From: Acidimicrobiaceae bacterium
GTDB taxonomy: Bacteria; Actinomycetota; Acidimicrobiia; Acidimicrobiales; RAAP-2
Length of the DNA: 64,000 nucleotides
NCBI GenBank assembly: GCA_003170315.1
Contig: PNAH01000010.1
Span: forward strand, 223,699 to 287,698
Direction of reading: 5' to 3'
The notes under the pieces are model-generated. The model worked only from the letters and a program-made list of their open reading frames with translations, was not told the origin of the DNA and made no database searches. Made by a program: the position numbers and the translations under genes. Of the stretch, positions 17,562-25,490 are shown piece after piece (the stretch's first letter is position 1; each line of letters begins with the position of its first letter).

Positions 17562-20257
17562 GACCGCACCTTATCCTTGCGCCGTCGACGGTCGTCGACA
17601 AGGAGGTACGCGCCCACCCCGATGATCAACACCACGCCCACGACCGACGCGGCCAGGCTGAGTTCAATGTACGGCGCGTGATAGTGGAAGTGAATGCTCC
17701 ACTGGCCACTCGGCACGGTCACTTGTTGAATCAGTCCGTTGCGCGACACTTTGAGCGTCACGCTCTTGCCGGTCTTGGAATTCAGTGCCGTCGCGCGCCA
17801 GCCCGGCAGATACGCCATCGAGCGAACGAGCGTCACCGCACCCTTCGCGTGCACCTCGACCCACGTGTCGCCGTAGGCGACGTTCTTCACGTGCGATACC
17901 GAGCCGTGGGACGACGGCGCCAACCACACGGTCGGCTTCACCGTCTCGGCCTTGAAGACCGAAAACGTTCCGACGGTGTCGGTGAGGTGCCAGCGGTGAC
18001 TGTCCAGCGCCTCTTGCATCGGCGAGTTCAATTGGTAGGTGACCTTGACCGGTTCGAGTTGCGTGACCAGCGCGTCGCCGATCGATGTGCTGTTCTTTGC
18101 GGTCAGTTCGAAACCGGCCGCCTTGGGCGTGCGCCCCGGAATCGTGAACGTCATGTCGTTCGCGCCGGTGAGGTGCAGTACTGGACCCACGCCACGTCCG
18201 TTCCAGTCGAGCAGGGTGAAGTACACCGTTCCGGTGGCGACCGGACGACCTCCACGTCCGTGCACGGTCACCGTGTGCACGCGCAGGATCTGTCCGAAGT
18301 AGCGGTCGGCCACAGGTGACGATGGTGCCTGACGACAGTTCGGCGCCGGCGTTACCGGAACTTTGGTGCTGTGGCTCAACTGCGCGTACGAGACCGCGAT
18401 CGCCGAGAGTCGCAGTTGCGTGAAGGTCCCGTCGGCGAGGCGACAGGGATCGATCGCCGACTGGGGGTGCGTGCCGGTCGAATCGTCGTAGATGCTCGAG
18501 ATCAGCGAGCCGTAGCCCTGCACGCTCGGCACCTTGGTGAAGACGTTCATGTTCGGCACCCCGAGGGCTTGGAATTGGTGCTGATGGGCGCCGCCTTGAT
18601 CGACGAACGCGGTACGCCCGCTGTTGCCGAAGAGCGCCATGGCGTTGGCACTCGAAGGTTCGGTCGGGCCGGCGCCGCCGATCACGGCCGTGGCGCTCAG
18701 GATCAAGAAGACCAGTACGTCGCTCACGAGTACGCCCATCAAAATCTTCATGAGGTGTTTCGACGATCGCCAGCGCAGAATCGCCACAACTACGAGTACC
18801 GCGAGGACCAGGTGCAGGCCGTAGGAGAGGTGCATGTCCTGGGCGAGGTCCTCTTGTTGAGGGAAGACCCCGAGATACGAGACGATTTGGGAACCCCAGA
18901 GGAAGAGCCCGACGCACAGGGCCACGACGCCGAGGGCTGGCGCGAGTGACAGCCACTTCCTTCGACCTTCGAGTCCGGCCTCGGCCGGGCGACGCGTCTC
19001 GAGTCGATGGAGCCACCAACCCAGCAGGGCGGTCATCGCGAAGTCCGCGAGGATGATGTTGCGACTTTGCAGTCGCGTGCTGCCGTACAGGGGAATGAGA
19101 CGGAACAGATGACCGAGCGGCGTGTACGAGCCCCAGGTCGCGAACAGTCCGACCACCAGCACCACGAAGTAGAGGACGAAGTCGCGGTCCTGGCCCTTCC
19201 ACCCCCGGCGCGCCAACTTGGCGATGAAGGCGAACGTCGCGACCAGCGCCAACACGCCGACGTAGCCGGTCACCTCGGGCAGGTTGTAGTGGGCGAAGTA
19301 GTTGGGCTGTCCGCCCGAACCGTTCCCCCCGAAGATGTCCGGCACGAAGAGCAGCGAGGTCCAGCGCACCACCAACGAACCGGCCCCGAAGTATCCGTAG
19401 CTGATCGTCGAACGCTGCGAGAAGCCGATGAAGGACCACCCCGGCAGGAGTTGCACCAGTCCAATGGCGCACCCCCACGCCAGGCCCGCCGCGAGGGCGA
19501 CGACGTAGGTGGCGCGAGCGCGCCACGACTGAATCCAGTACGAGCTTCGAATCAGCAAGATCGACGGACCGAGCGTCAAGGTCAAGAGTTCGATCTCGGC
19601 GATGCCGCGCGGTTCGCCGGTCAGAAAGGTCAGGCCCCACAACAGTGCGTAGCCCCAAATCCAGGGCTTGGCAATCCTCGCGAGATGACGCCACGTGCTC
19701 GTCGCCGGCTCGAGCGAGAGTCGACGCGAGAGCGAGACCAAGATCAGTGCGGCCCAAGGAATGAAGGCGTAGCCCTGAACGACGCCCAGGTGGACCAGTT
19801 GTCCGATCATGGCGCCCGAGTACGCGAAGCTCATCGCCGCGGCGAGGGACGACAACGTGCGCAGGCCGTGCCAACGCAGCAGGGCGAACATGCCGCAGGC
19901 GGCGATCACGTAGACCGCGATGCAGTTGATGATCCAGGCGGCGATCGGTGGTACGAAGGCGAAGATCACCGTGAGCGGATACAGCGCCCCGGCGTTGAGC
20001 CCCCCGAGCAGAGGCGTTCCGGAATTCGCGAGCGGATTGAAAAGCGGCAGATGGCCCGACTCGATCTGTTGGCCGCTCAAGACGCGCAGCGGAAAGTTCT
20101 GAATTAGATTGTCGCCGTCAATCGCCGGATGGCCCCAGAGCGCCGGAATGACGAAGAGCATCGTTGGCACCACGAGCATCAGCAACAGAGCGCGTCGATC
20201 TCCGTTGGTCAAGGGCCGCCACCATCGTTGCTGATGCGTGGGGGTGACGAGACTCAT
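17558..20257 (-). CDS. YfhO-like multi-pass membrane protein
   Basis: Large integral membrane protein (899 residues) with about a dozen predicted helices in its first two thirds and a C-terminal helix, plus a big extracytoplasmic domain (about 550-850). It resembles the YfhO family, GT-C-fold-like proteins tied in Firmicutes to glycosylation of lipoteichoic acid; here the substrate is unknown. The early acidic motif AIDGDNLIQNFP fits the lipid-phosphosugar site of that fold. ATG at 20257 was chosen; a GTG eight codons upstream falls in the pnp terminator. TAGCGT lies 7 nt before the ATG. Confidence 0.75.
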   Translation of the reverse strand: MSLVTPTHQQRWWRPLTNGDRRALLLMLVVPTMLFVIPALWGHPAIDGDNLIQNFPLRVLSGQQIESGHLPLFNPLANSGTPLLGGLNAGALYPLTVIFAFVPPIAAWIINCIAVYVIAACGMFALLRWHGLRTLSSLAAAMSFAYSGAMIGQLVHLGVVQGYAFIPWAALILVSLSRRLSLEPATSTWRHLARIAKPWIWGYALLWGLTFLTGEPRGIAEIELLTLTLGPSILLIRSSYWIQSWRARATYVVALAAGLAWGCAIGLVQLLPGWSFIGFSQRSTISYGYFGAGSLVVRWTSLLFVPDIFGGNGSGGQPNYFAHYNLPEVTGYVGVLALVATFAFIAKLARRGWKGQDRDFVLYFVVLVVGLFATWGSYTPLGHLFRLIPLYGSTRLQSRNIILADFAMTALLGWWLHRLETRRPAEAGLEGRRKWLSLAPALGVVALCVGLFLWGSQIVSYLGVFPQQEDLAQDMHLSYGLHLVLAVLVVVAILRWRSSKHLMKILMGVLVSDVLVFLILSATAVIGGAGPTEPSSANAMALFGNSGRTAFVDQGGAHQHQFQALGVPNMNVFTKVPSVQGYGSLISSIYDDSTGTHPQSAIDPCRLADGTFTQLRLSAIAVSYAQLSHSTKVPVTPAPNCRQAPSSPVADRYFGQILRVHTVTVHGRGGRPVATGTVYFTLLDWNGRGVGPVLHLTGANDMTFTIPGRTPKAAGFELTAKNSTSIGDALVTQLEPVKVTYQLNSPMQEALDSHRWHLTDTVGTFSVFKAETVKPTVWLAPSSHGSVSHVKNVAYGDTWVEVHAKGAVTLVRSMAYLPGWRATALNSKTGKSVTLKVSRNGLIQQVTVPSGQWSIHFHYHAPYIELSLAASVVGVVLIIGVGAYLLVDDRRRRKDKVRS
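17568..17573 (-). promoter_or_regulatory. Putative leaderless -10 (TAAGGT) of dapB
   Basis: TAAGGT, 6 nt, then the dapB GTG on the minus strand, lying inside the last codons of the YfhO-like gene. Confidence 0.5.
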
Positions 20258-20272
20258 TGGCTCCACGCTACG

Positions 20273-20327
20273 AAAAAGCACGACGCCCGTGCTCCACGGT
20301 CACGCGGACCGTACAACACGGGCGTCG
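20273..20327 (-). terminator. Intrinsic terminator after pnp
   Basis: Reading the minus strand, an 11-bp perfect stem CGACGCCCGTG/CACGGGCGTCG (20317-20327 with 20281-20291) encloses a smaller hairpin, ACGGTC/GACCGT, and is followed by TGC and five T (20273-20277). It starts 5 bp after the pnp stop and separates pnp from the YfhO-like gene. Confidence 0.9.
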
Positions 20328-20332
20328 AAGGA

Positions 20333-22783
20333 CTATCGGCGACGCGGTCGAGGACTGCGACGGGCACCGTCGCCATCAACGAAGGCCGGACCACCGGGGC
20401 CCAAGTCGCCGATCTCGTCGGCCAGCTCGGCCTCGAAGGCCGCTTCGAAGGACGATGACGACGCGGTGGGGCGAGACGCGTTGACGTTCTCACGGGGCGT
20501 GCGTTCGCGCGGACCGCGGTCACGGTCGCGATCACGACTGCCTCGTTCGCCGTCGCGGGCGCGTGGAGGTCGAGCGTCCTCTTCGGACTCCGGGAAGTCA
20601 CCGACGAGCGAGAGCGAAACCTTGCCCTGTGGGTCGATGTCGTCCACCTTGACCTCGATCGCCTGACCGAGTTCGAGCACGTCCTCCACCTGTCCGATGC
20701 GCTTTCCACCGTTGAGCGGCGCCATCTTCGAGATGTGCAAGAGGCCGTCACGTCCGGGCATGATGCTCACGAACGCGCCGAACTTGGCGATGTTGACGAC
20801 GCGGCCCTGATAGGTCGCCCCGACTTCGGGCGTGGGCGGGTCGAGGATCATGGCGATGCGTCGACGGGCCTCTTCCACGGCGCGACCATCCTTGGCGCCG
20901 ATGGTGACCGTACCGACGACACCGTCGTCGTCGACCGCGATGTCCGCCCCGGTCTCTTGCTGCAAGGTGTTGATGACCTTGCCCTTGGGACCGATGACCT
21001 CGCCGATCTTGTCGATCGGAATCTGCAGCGACACGATCTTGGGGGCCACTTCGGCGACGTGCGCCCGGGGCTCGCGAATCGTGTTGGTGATCACGTTGAG
21101 GATCAGCAACCGGGCTGTCTTGGCCTGGTCCAAGGCGTTCGACAGGACCTCGGCCGGAAGGCCGTCGATCTTCGTGTCGAGTTGCAACGCCGTGACCGCG
21201 TCGGCGGTGCCGGCGACCTTGAAGTCCATGTCACCGAACGCGTCTTCGGCGCCGAGGATGTCGGTCAACGTGACGTACTTGCCGTCGTCGTAGACCAGAC
21301 CCATCGCGATACCGGCCACGGGCGCCTTGATGGGCACGCCGGCCGCCATGAGCGACAGCGTCGAGCCGCAGACCGACGCCATTGACGTCGAGCCGTTGGA
21401 CTGGAGAACGTCCGAGACCACGCGCAGCGTGTAGGCGAAGTCCTCTTCGCTGGGCAGTACGGGGATCAACGCGCGCTCGGCCAACATGCCGTGGCCGATC
21501 TCGCGGCGCTTGGGCATGCCGACGCGGCCGGTCTCACCGACCGAGTACGGCGGGAAGTTGTAGTGGTGCATGTAGCGACGAAACTCGTCCGGTCCGATGG
21601 TGTCGAGCTGCTGACGCATGCGGGGCATCCCCAGCGTCGTCACGTTGACGACCTGGGTCTCGCCGCGCTGGAACAGGGCCGAGCCGTGGGTCATCGGGAA
21701 GAGGTCGATCTCGGCCGAGAGCGGACGAATGTCCGTGACCGATCGTCCGTCGATGCGAACGCCCTCGTCGACGATGCGCTTTCGCACGATCTTCTTGGTG
21801 ACCGATCGCACGGCCGCTTTGATCTCACCCAGGCGGTTCGGGAACTCGTCTTTCAGGTGCTCGATGATCGACGCGGTCGCGGCGTCGAGCGCCTCGTTGC
21901 GCGCGGTCTTGGTCGTCAACTTGTTGGCTTCGGTGAGCGACGTGGCGCTCATGGCCTCAACGCTCTCGTAGACGTCGTCCTGGTAGTCGGCGACGGTCTG
22001 GTACTCCATGGTCGCCAGCGGTCCGCGCACGGCGACGAAGTTCTTCACCAGTTCACGCTGCAGGTTGATCGACTCGCGGATCCACAGTTTGGAGGCTTCG
22101 AGTCCGGCCGAGAGCACCTCTTCGGAGACCTTGGGCGCGCCGTCGGCGTACTTCTCGAACGATCCTTCGGTCCCACCGGCTTCGACCATCATGATCGCGA
22201 CGTCGGCGTCGGCCGAGTCACTCAGGGCGCGTCCGGCGACCACCAGTTCGAAGGTCGCGGCGTCGCCCTCTTGGTACGTCGGGTGCGGGGCCCACTCACC
22301 ATCGGTGGTGTAGGCCATGCGCACGGCGCCGATCGGTCCCTCGAAGGGGATGCCCGAGATCATCAGCGCGGCCGAGGCGGCGTTGATGGCCAGGACGTCG
22401 TACGGGTTCTCCTGGTCGGCACTGAAGATCGTGCCGACGACTTGGACCTCGTTGCGGAAACCCTTCGGGAAGGAAGGTCGCAGGGGCCGGTCGATGAGAC
22501 GACAGGTGAGGACCGCTTGGTCCGAAGGCTTGCCCTCGCGACGGAAGAAGGCCCCGGGGATCTTGCCCGCGGCGTAGGCGCGCTCTTCGATGTCGACGGT
22601 GAGCGGGAAGAAGTCGATGCCTTCTCGAACGCTCTTGGCGGCCGCGACGGTCGCCAGCAAGATGGTGTCGCCGAGGCGAGCCACGACGGCTCCGTCCGCC
22701 AGTTGGGCCAGACGGCCCGCTTCAAAACTCAAAGTCTTTTCGGTGCCCGTAACCGGGCTACTTACGCTAATTGCGTCAGTCAT
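20333..22783 (-). CDS. pnp: Polyribonucleotide nucleotidyltransferase (PNPase)
   Basis: Phosphorolytic 3'-to-5' exoribonuclease. Domain order: RNase PH 1, helical domain, RNase PH 2, KH (KIGEVIGPKGKVINTL) and S1 (GRVVNIAKFGAFVSI). At 816 residues it exceeds the E. coli enzyme (711) because of a C-terminal tail of about 100 residues rich in Arg, Asp and Gly, probably disordered and RNA-binding. The ATG has an AGGAG Shine-Dalgarno. It follows rpsO, as in many bacteria, with two hairpins in the spacer, and ends in a strong terminator. Confidence 0.97.
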   Translation of the reverse strand: MTDAISVSSPVTGTEKTLSFEAGRLAQLADGAVVARLGDTILLATVAAAKSVREGIDFFPLTVDIEERAYAAGKIPGAFFRREGKPSDQAVLTCRLIDRPLRPSFPKGFRNEVQVVGTIFSADQENPYDVLAINAASAALMISGIPFEGPIGAVRMAYTTDGEWAPHPTYQEGDAATFELVVAGRALSDSADADVAIMMVEAGGTEGSFEKYADGAPKVSEEVLSAGLEASKLWIRESINLQRELVKNFVAVRGPLATMEYQTVADYQDDVYESVEAMSATSLTEANKLTTKTARNEALDAATASIIEHLKDEFPNRLGEIKAAVRSVTKKIVRKRIVDEGVRIDGRSVTDIRPLSAEIDLFPMTHGSALFQRGETQVVNVTTLGMPRMRQQLDTIGPDEFRRYMHHYNFPPYSVGETGRVGMPKRREIGHGMLAERALIPVLPSEEDFAYTLRVVSDVLQSNGSTSMASVCGSTLSLMAAGVPIKAPVAGIAMGLVYDDGKYVTLTDILGAEDAFGDMDFKVAGTADAVTALQLDTKIDGLPAEVLSNALDQAKTARLLILNVITNTIREPRAHVAEVAPKIVSLQIPIDKIGEVIGPKGKVINTLQQETGADIAVDDDGVVGTVTIGAKDGRAVEEARRRIAMILDPPTPEVGATYQGRVVNIAKFGAFVSIMPGRDGLLHISKMAPLNGGKRIGQVEDVLELGQAIEVKVDDIDPQGKVSLSLVGDFPESEEDARPPRARDGERGSRDRDRDRGPRERTPRENVNASRPTASSSSFEAAFEAELADEIGDLGPGGPAFVDGDGARRSPRPRRR

Positions 22784-22824
22784 TGGTATTGCTCCTATTT
22801 GGTTAGCAACACTCCGCCCGGATC

Positions 22825-22909
22825 CCAGTGGGCAACCTTCGCGAATCGCGACTGTTCTCCACTGGCCTCCGAGGAATCGGATGTGTTGAGCGCGTTGACG
22901 GCGTCAACG
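22825..22909 (-). promoter_or_regulatory. Structured rpsO-pnp spacer (pnp leader hairpins)
   Basis: On the minus strand, an 8-bp inverted repeat CGTTGACG-C-CGTCAACG (22893-22909) follows the rpsO stop. A second element pairs CCAGTGG with CCACTGG (22859-22865 with 22825-22831) around an inner TCGCG-ATT-CGCGA hairpin (22839-22851). No U-tract follows either, so they are not terminators. In E. coli the pnp leader is a hairpin cut by RNase III for autoregulation; a similar role is inferred. Confidence 0.5.
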
Positions 22910-22919
22910 TGCCGTTCGG

Positions 22920-23177
22920 CTAGCGACGAATACCGAGACGGCCGATCAAAGCGCGGTAGCGCTCGACATTTCCGCGCTGCACGTAATCGAGCAGACGGCG
23001 ACGTTGGCCGATGAGCTTCATGAGTCCACGGCGGGTGTGATGATCGCCCTTGTGAACCTTGAGGTGCTCGGTGAGATGAGCGATCCGGTCCGTCAGGATC
23101 GCCACTTGGACTTCGGGGGAACCCGTGTCCGTCGCGTGAGCCTGATACTCCTTGATGATCTGCTGCTTCTCAGCCAT
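22920..23177 (-). CDS. rpsO: Ribosomal protein S15
   Basis: Small-subunit protein S15 (85 residues), binding the 16S rRNA central domain. The signature [16 protein letters not shown] and the C-terminal [21 protein letters not shown] are present. ATG at 23177 was chosen: AAGG lies just upstream in an A-rich leader and the family starts here; the 20 open codons upstream are not conserved in kind. The gene is followed by pnp. Confidence 0.98.
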   Translation of the reverse strand: MAEKQQIIKEYQAHATDTGSPEVQVAILTDRIAHLTEHLKVHKGDHHTRRGLMKLIGQRRRLLDYVQRGNVERYRALIGRLGIRR

Positions 23178-23240
23178 GACGTTTTTTTGCCTTATGAGTC
23201 GGATGTCTCGTAGCAAGTCGCCAACGTGACGACCCACATA

Positions 23241-23255
23241 GTCAGCGTCGCTGAC
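23241..23255 (-). promoter_or_regulatory. Hairpin in the rpsO leader
   Basis: GTCAGC-GAC-GCTGAC, a perfect 6-bp stem, lies in the 85-bp spacer before rpsO. S15 is known to repress its own mRNA through leader structure in other bacteria; whether this hairpin takes part is a guess. No clear promoter was recognised here. Confidence 0.3.
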
Positions 23256-23262
23256 CGAACAT

Positions 23263-24225
23263 CTATTCTAGCAGCGCCGAGGCGAGAAGCGAGAACTTCT
23301 TGAATATCTCAAGGGTTTGTTCGACGTCGCGGCCGATCTGGGCGACCAACGCCTCGACGTCCGAGAAGACCGCTTCTCCGCGAAGACGCTGCAGAAAGGC
23401 GACGTCGAGCGAGGCGTCGTAGAGATTGCCCTCGAAGCCCGGCAGGTGGACTTCGACCAGGAGAGGACCGTCGTCGTAGAACTGCGGGCGCGTCCCAATC
23501 GAGATCGCCGCGGGCCGCCAGGTGCGATCAGGCGTGCGCGCGGCGCCGGCGTAAATGCCTTGAAGGGGCACCAGCTGCAGCGCTGCGGTGGCGACGTTGG
23601 CGGTGGCGAAACCGAGTTCTGCCCCGCGCGCGTCCCCGTGCACAACGCGTCCGCGCAGGACGAACGGACGTCCGAGCGTCGCGCTCGCCGAATCGATGTC
23701 CCCCGCTTCCAGAGCTTCGCGCACCGCGGTTGAACTCCAGCGCGGCTCACCGAAGGTGGGCGCTTCGTAGACGCCGTATCCGTAGCGTTGTCCCTCGGCG
23801 CTCAGCAAGGCGACGTCGCCCGCTCGATCGTGCCCGAATCGGAAGTCCTCACCGACCACGATCTCACAGGCGCGCAACTCAGTGGCCAAGACACGAGCAA
23901 TGAAGTCCGCGGCCGATTCATTTGCGAGGCCTTGATCAAACGTCACCACGCGGACCTGTTCGATTCCCAACGCTGCGAAGCCTTCGAGTCGCTGGTCGAG
24001 CGTGCCGATGAGCCGTAGTTCGCGCTCCGGGGCGAGGACCAACGCCGGGTGCGGATCGAACGTGACGATGGTCGGCACGGCGCCCCTGGCGCGCGCGCCG
24101 TCCAGGTGTAACAACATGTCAATGACGGCCTGGTGGCCCAAGTGCAATCCATCGAATACCCCGATGGCGATCACTGAATCATGGTTCAAAAGTTTCGACG
24201 TCTCTCCGTCGCGCACGACAATCAT
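23263..24225 (-). CDS. ribF: Bifunctional riboflavin kinase / FAD synthetase
   Basis: Makes FMN and FAD from riboflavin. The N-terminal nucleotidyltransferase domain has [11 protein letters not shown] and the [10 protein letters not shown] motif; the C-terminal flavokinase domain has LGFATANV followed by GIYAG. 320 residues from the ATG at 24225, which lies 10 bp after truB; the 33 open codons upstream are truB in another frame. TAGTTT lies 7 nt before the ATG, one off the leaderless spacing seen elsewhere. Confidence 0.96.
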   Translation of the reverse strand: MIVVRDGETSKLLNHDSVIAIGVFDGLHLGHQAVIDMLLHLDGARARGAVPTIVTFDPHPALVLAPERELRLIGTLDQRLEGFAALGIEQVRVVTFDQGLANESAADFIARVLATELRACEIVVGEDFRFGHDRAGDVALLSAEGQRYGYGVYEAPTFGEPRWSSTAVREALEAGDIDSASATLGRPFVLRGRVVHGDARGAELGFATANVATAALQLVPLQGIYAGAARTPDRTWRPAAISIGTRPQFYDDGPLLVEVHLPGFEGNLYDASLDVAFLQRLRGEAVFSDVEALVAQIGRDVEQTLEIFKKFSLLASALLE

Positions 24226-24235
24226 GTGAGCAAAA

Positions 24236-25138
24236 CTACCCGCGCGTCGAATCAGTGGGTGACGCCAAAACCAACTCGGGCTTCCACGAATCATTGCGCC
24301 GCGAAAGAACGCCGATAAGGTCACCCGCGGCGTCCATGGCGGCGATCTCGTCGCCGTGCAGGGTCTCGTCGAGCGAAACGCGTTGGCCCATACGCATCGC
24401 GCGCGCTTGATCGTCGCGCAAGGTCACGTGTTCGAGACCAGTCACGAACGTGGCCGGCGGGGACAGCACTTGGCCGCCGTGTTTCACGACGTCGGCCAGC
24501 GCCTCGAGCGTCATGGCGTTCTCGACGACGTGCGAACCGCTGGCCAGTCGTCGAAGTTCGATGAGGTGTCCGAGCGTCCCGAGGCGACGAGCGAGGTCGC
24601 TCAAGAGCACGCGCACGTAGGTCCCGACCGAACACTCAACGTTAAAGCGCCACACCGAATCGTCGTCGGTGGGGGTGAGCGCGAAGATCGAGACGTTGAT
24701 CTCACGAGCGGTGCGCTCTACTTCGACACCCCGACGCGCGAGTTGGTGCAGGCGCTGACCGTCAACCTTGATGGCCGACACCATCGGCGGCGTCTGTGCT
24801 TGTGATCCGAGCATCGCGTTCGTCGCGGCGTCGACGGTCTCGGTCGTCAGGGGCGGAACCGGCCGTTCGTCGACCACGGCGCCATCGGCGTCGAGCGAAT
24901 CGGTCGCGACGCCGAACTTCACCGCGCCGACGTAGCGCTTGGTCTCGGACTGGGCGAAGCGCAACAGGCGCGTCGAGGGTCCGACGGCGAGCACCAAGAG
25001 CCCGGTCGCCATCGGATCGAGGGTGCCCGCGTGACCGACCTTCTTCTCGTGCAGGATCCGGCGTACGCGAGCGACGACGTCGTGACTGGTGAGTCCTTGG
25101 GGCTTGTCGACGAGCAGGAGGCCGTTACTCGTCGTCAT
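24236..25138 (-). CDS. truB: tRNA pseudouridine-55 synthase
   Basis: Makes pseudouridine 55 in the T-loop of all elongator tRNAs. The 300-residue protein starts at the typical GLLLVDKPQGLTSHD and contains the catalytic aspartate in GHAGTLDPMATG, and ends with a small C-terminal domain. ATG at 25138 was chosen; it overlaps the end of rbfA by 14 bp and the 13 codons upstream are not part of the family. The rbfA-truB-ribF order is common across bacteria. Confidence 0.96.
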   Translation of the reverse strand: MTTSNGLLLVDKPQGLTSHDVVARVRRILHEKKVGHAGTLDPMATGLLVLAVGPSTRLLRFAQSETKRYVGAVKFGVATDSLDADGAVVDERPVPPLTTETVDAATNAMLGSQAQTPPMVSAIKVDGQRLHQLARRGVEVERTAREINVSIFALTPTDDDSVWRFNVECSVGTYVRVLLSDLARRLGTLGHLIELRRLASGSHVVENAMTLEALADVVKHGGQVLSPPATFVTGLEHVTLRDDQARAMRMGQRVSLDETLHGDEIAAMDAAGDLIGVLSRRNDSWKPELVLASPTDSTRG

Positions 25139-25487
25139 GATTCTGGCGACGGATGATCTCTTCCACGGCCTCACCACTGGCCACGGCCGGATCGGCCATG
25201 AACGACAGCTTCGGCGTGCGCTTGAAGCGGGTCTGCGCGTTGACGGCCGATTGAATCTGGGCCCGGCGCTCTTCGAGCACCACCCTCGTCTCGGGCGTCA
25301 GGGAATCGAAGAAGACCCTGGCTTGGCGCAGGTCCTGGGTCGTCTCGACGCCGGTCACGGTGACGATACCAATGCGGTCGTCGATGTCCGAGATCCTCGT
25401 CAGCTCGTCCGAGATCACCTCGCGCAGGATCTGATTGACGCGGGCCGAGCGGGGATAGGGATGACGTGATCCAGACGAACGGGCCAT
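25125..25487 (-). CDS. rbfA: 30S ribosome-binding factor A
   Basis: Assembly factor for the 30S subunit that acts on the 5' end of 16S rRNA. A 120-residue KH-like protein with the usual N-terminus (VNQILREVISDEL) and the central strand TVTGVETTQDLRQARVFF. It begins 3 bp after the infB stop and overlaps truB by 14 bp, within the nusA operon. Confidence 0.96.
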   Translation of the reverse strand: MARSSGSRHPYPRSARVNQILREVISDELTRISDIDDRIGIVTVTGVETTQDLRQARVFFDSLTPETRVVLEERRAQIQSAVNAQTRFKRTPKLSFMADPAVASGEAVEEIIRRQNHDDE

Positions 25488-25490
25488 GCG

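Noticed and set aside
17664..19874. 736-codon open frame on the minus strand inside the YfhO-like gene
   Set aside because: It is Arg/Gly/His-rich and has no helices, whereas the main frame has clear transmembrane segments. A typical high-GC shadow frame.
21491..23014. 507-codon plus-strand ORF opposite pnp
   Set aside because: Antisense shadow of PNPase; composition typical of reverse-complement frames in GC-rich DNA.
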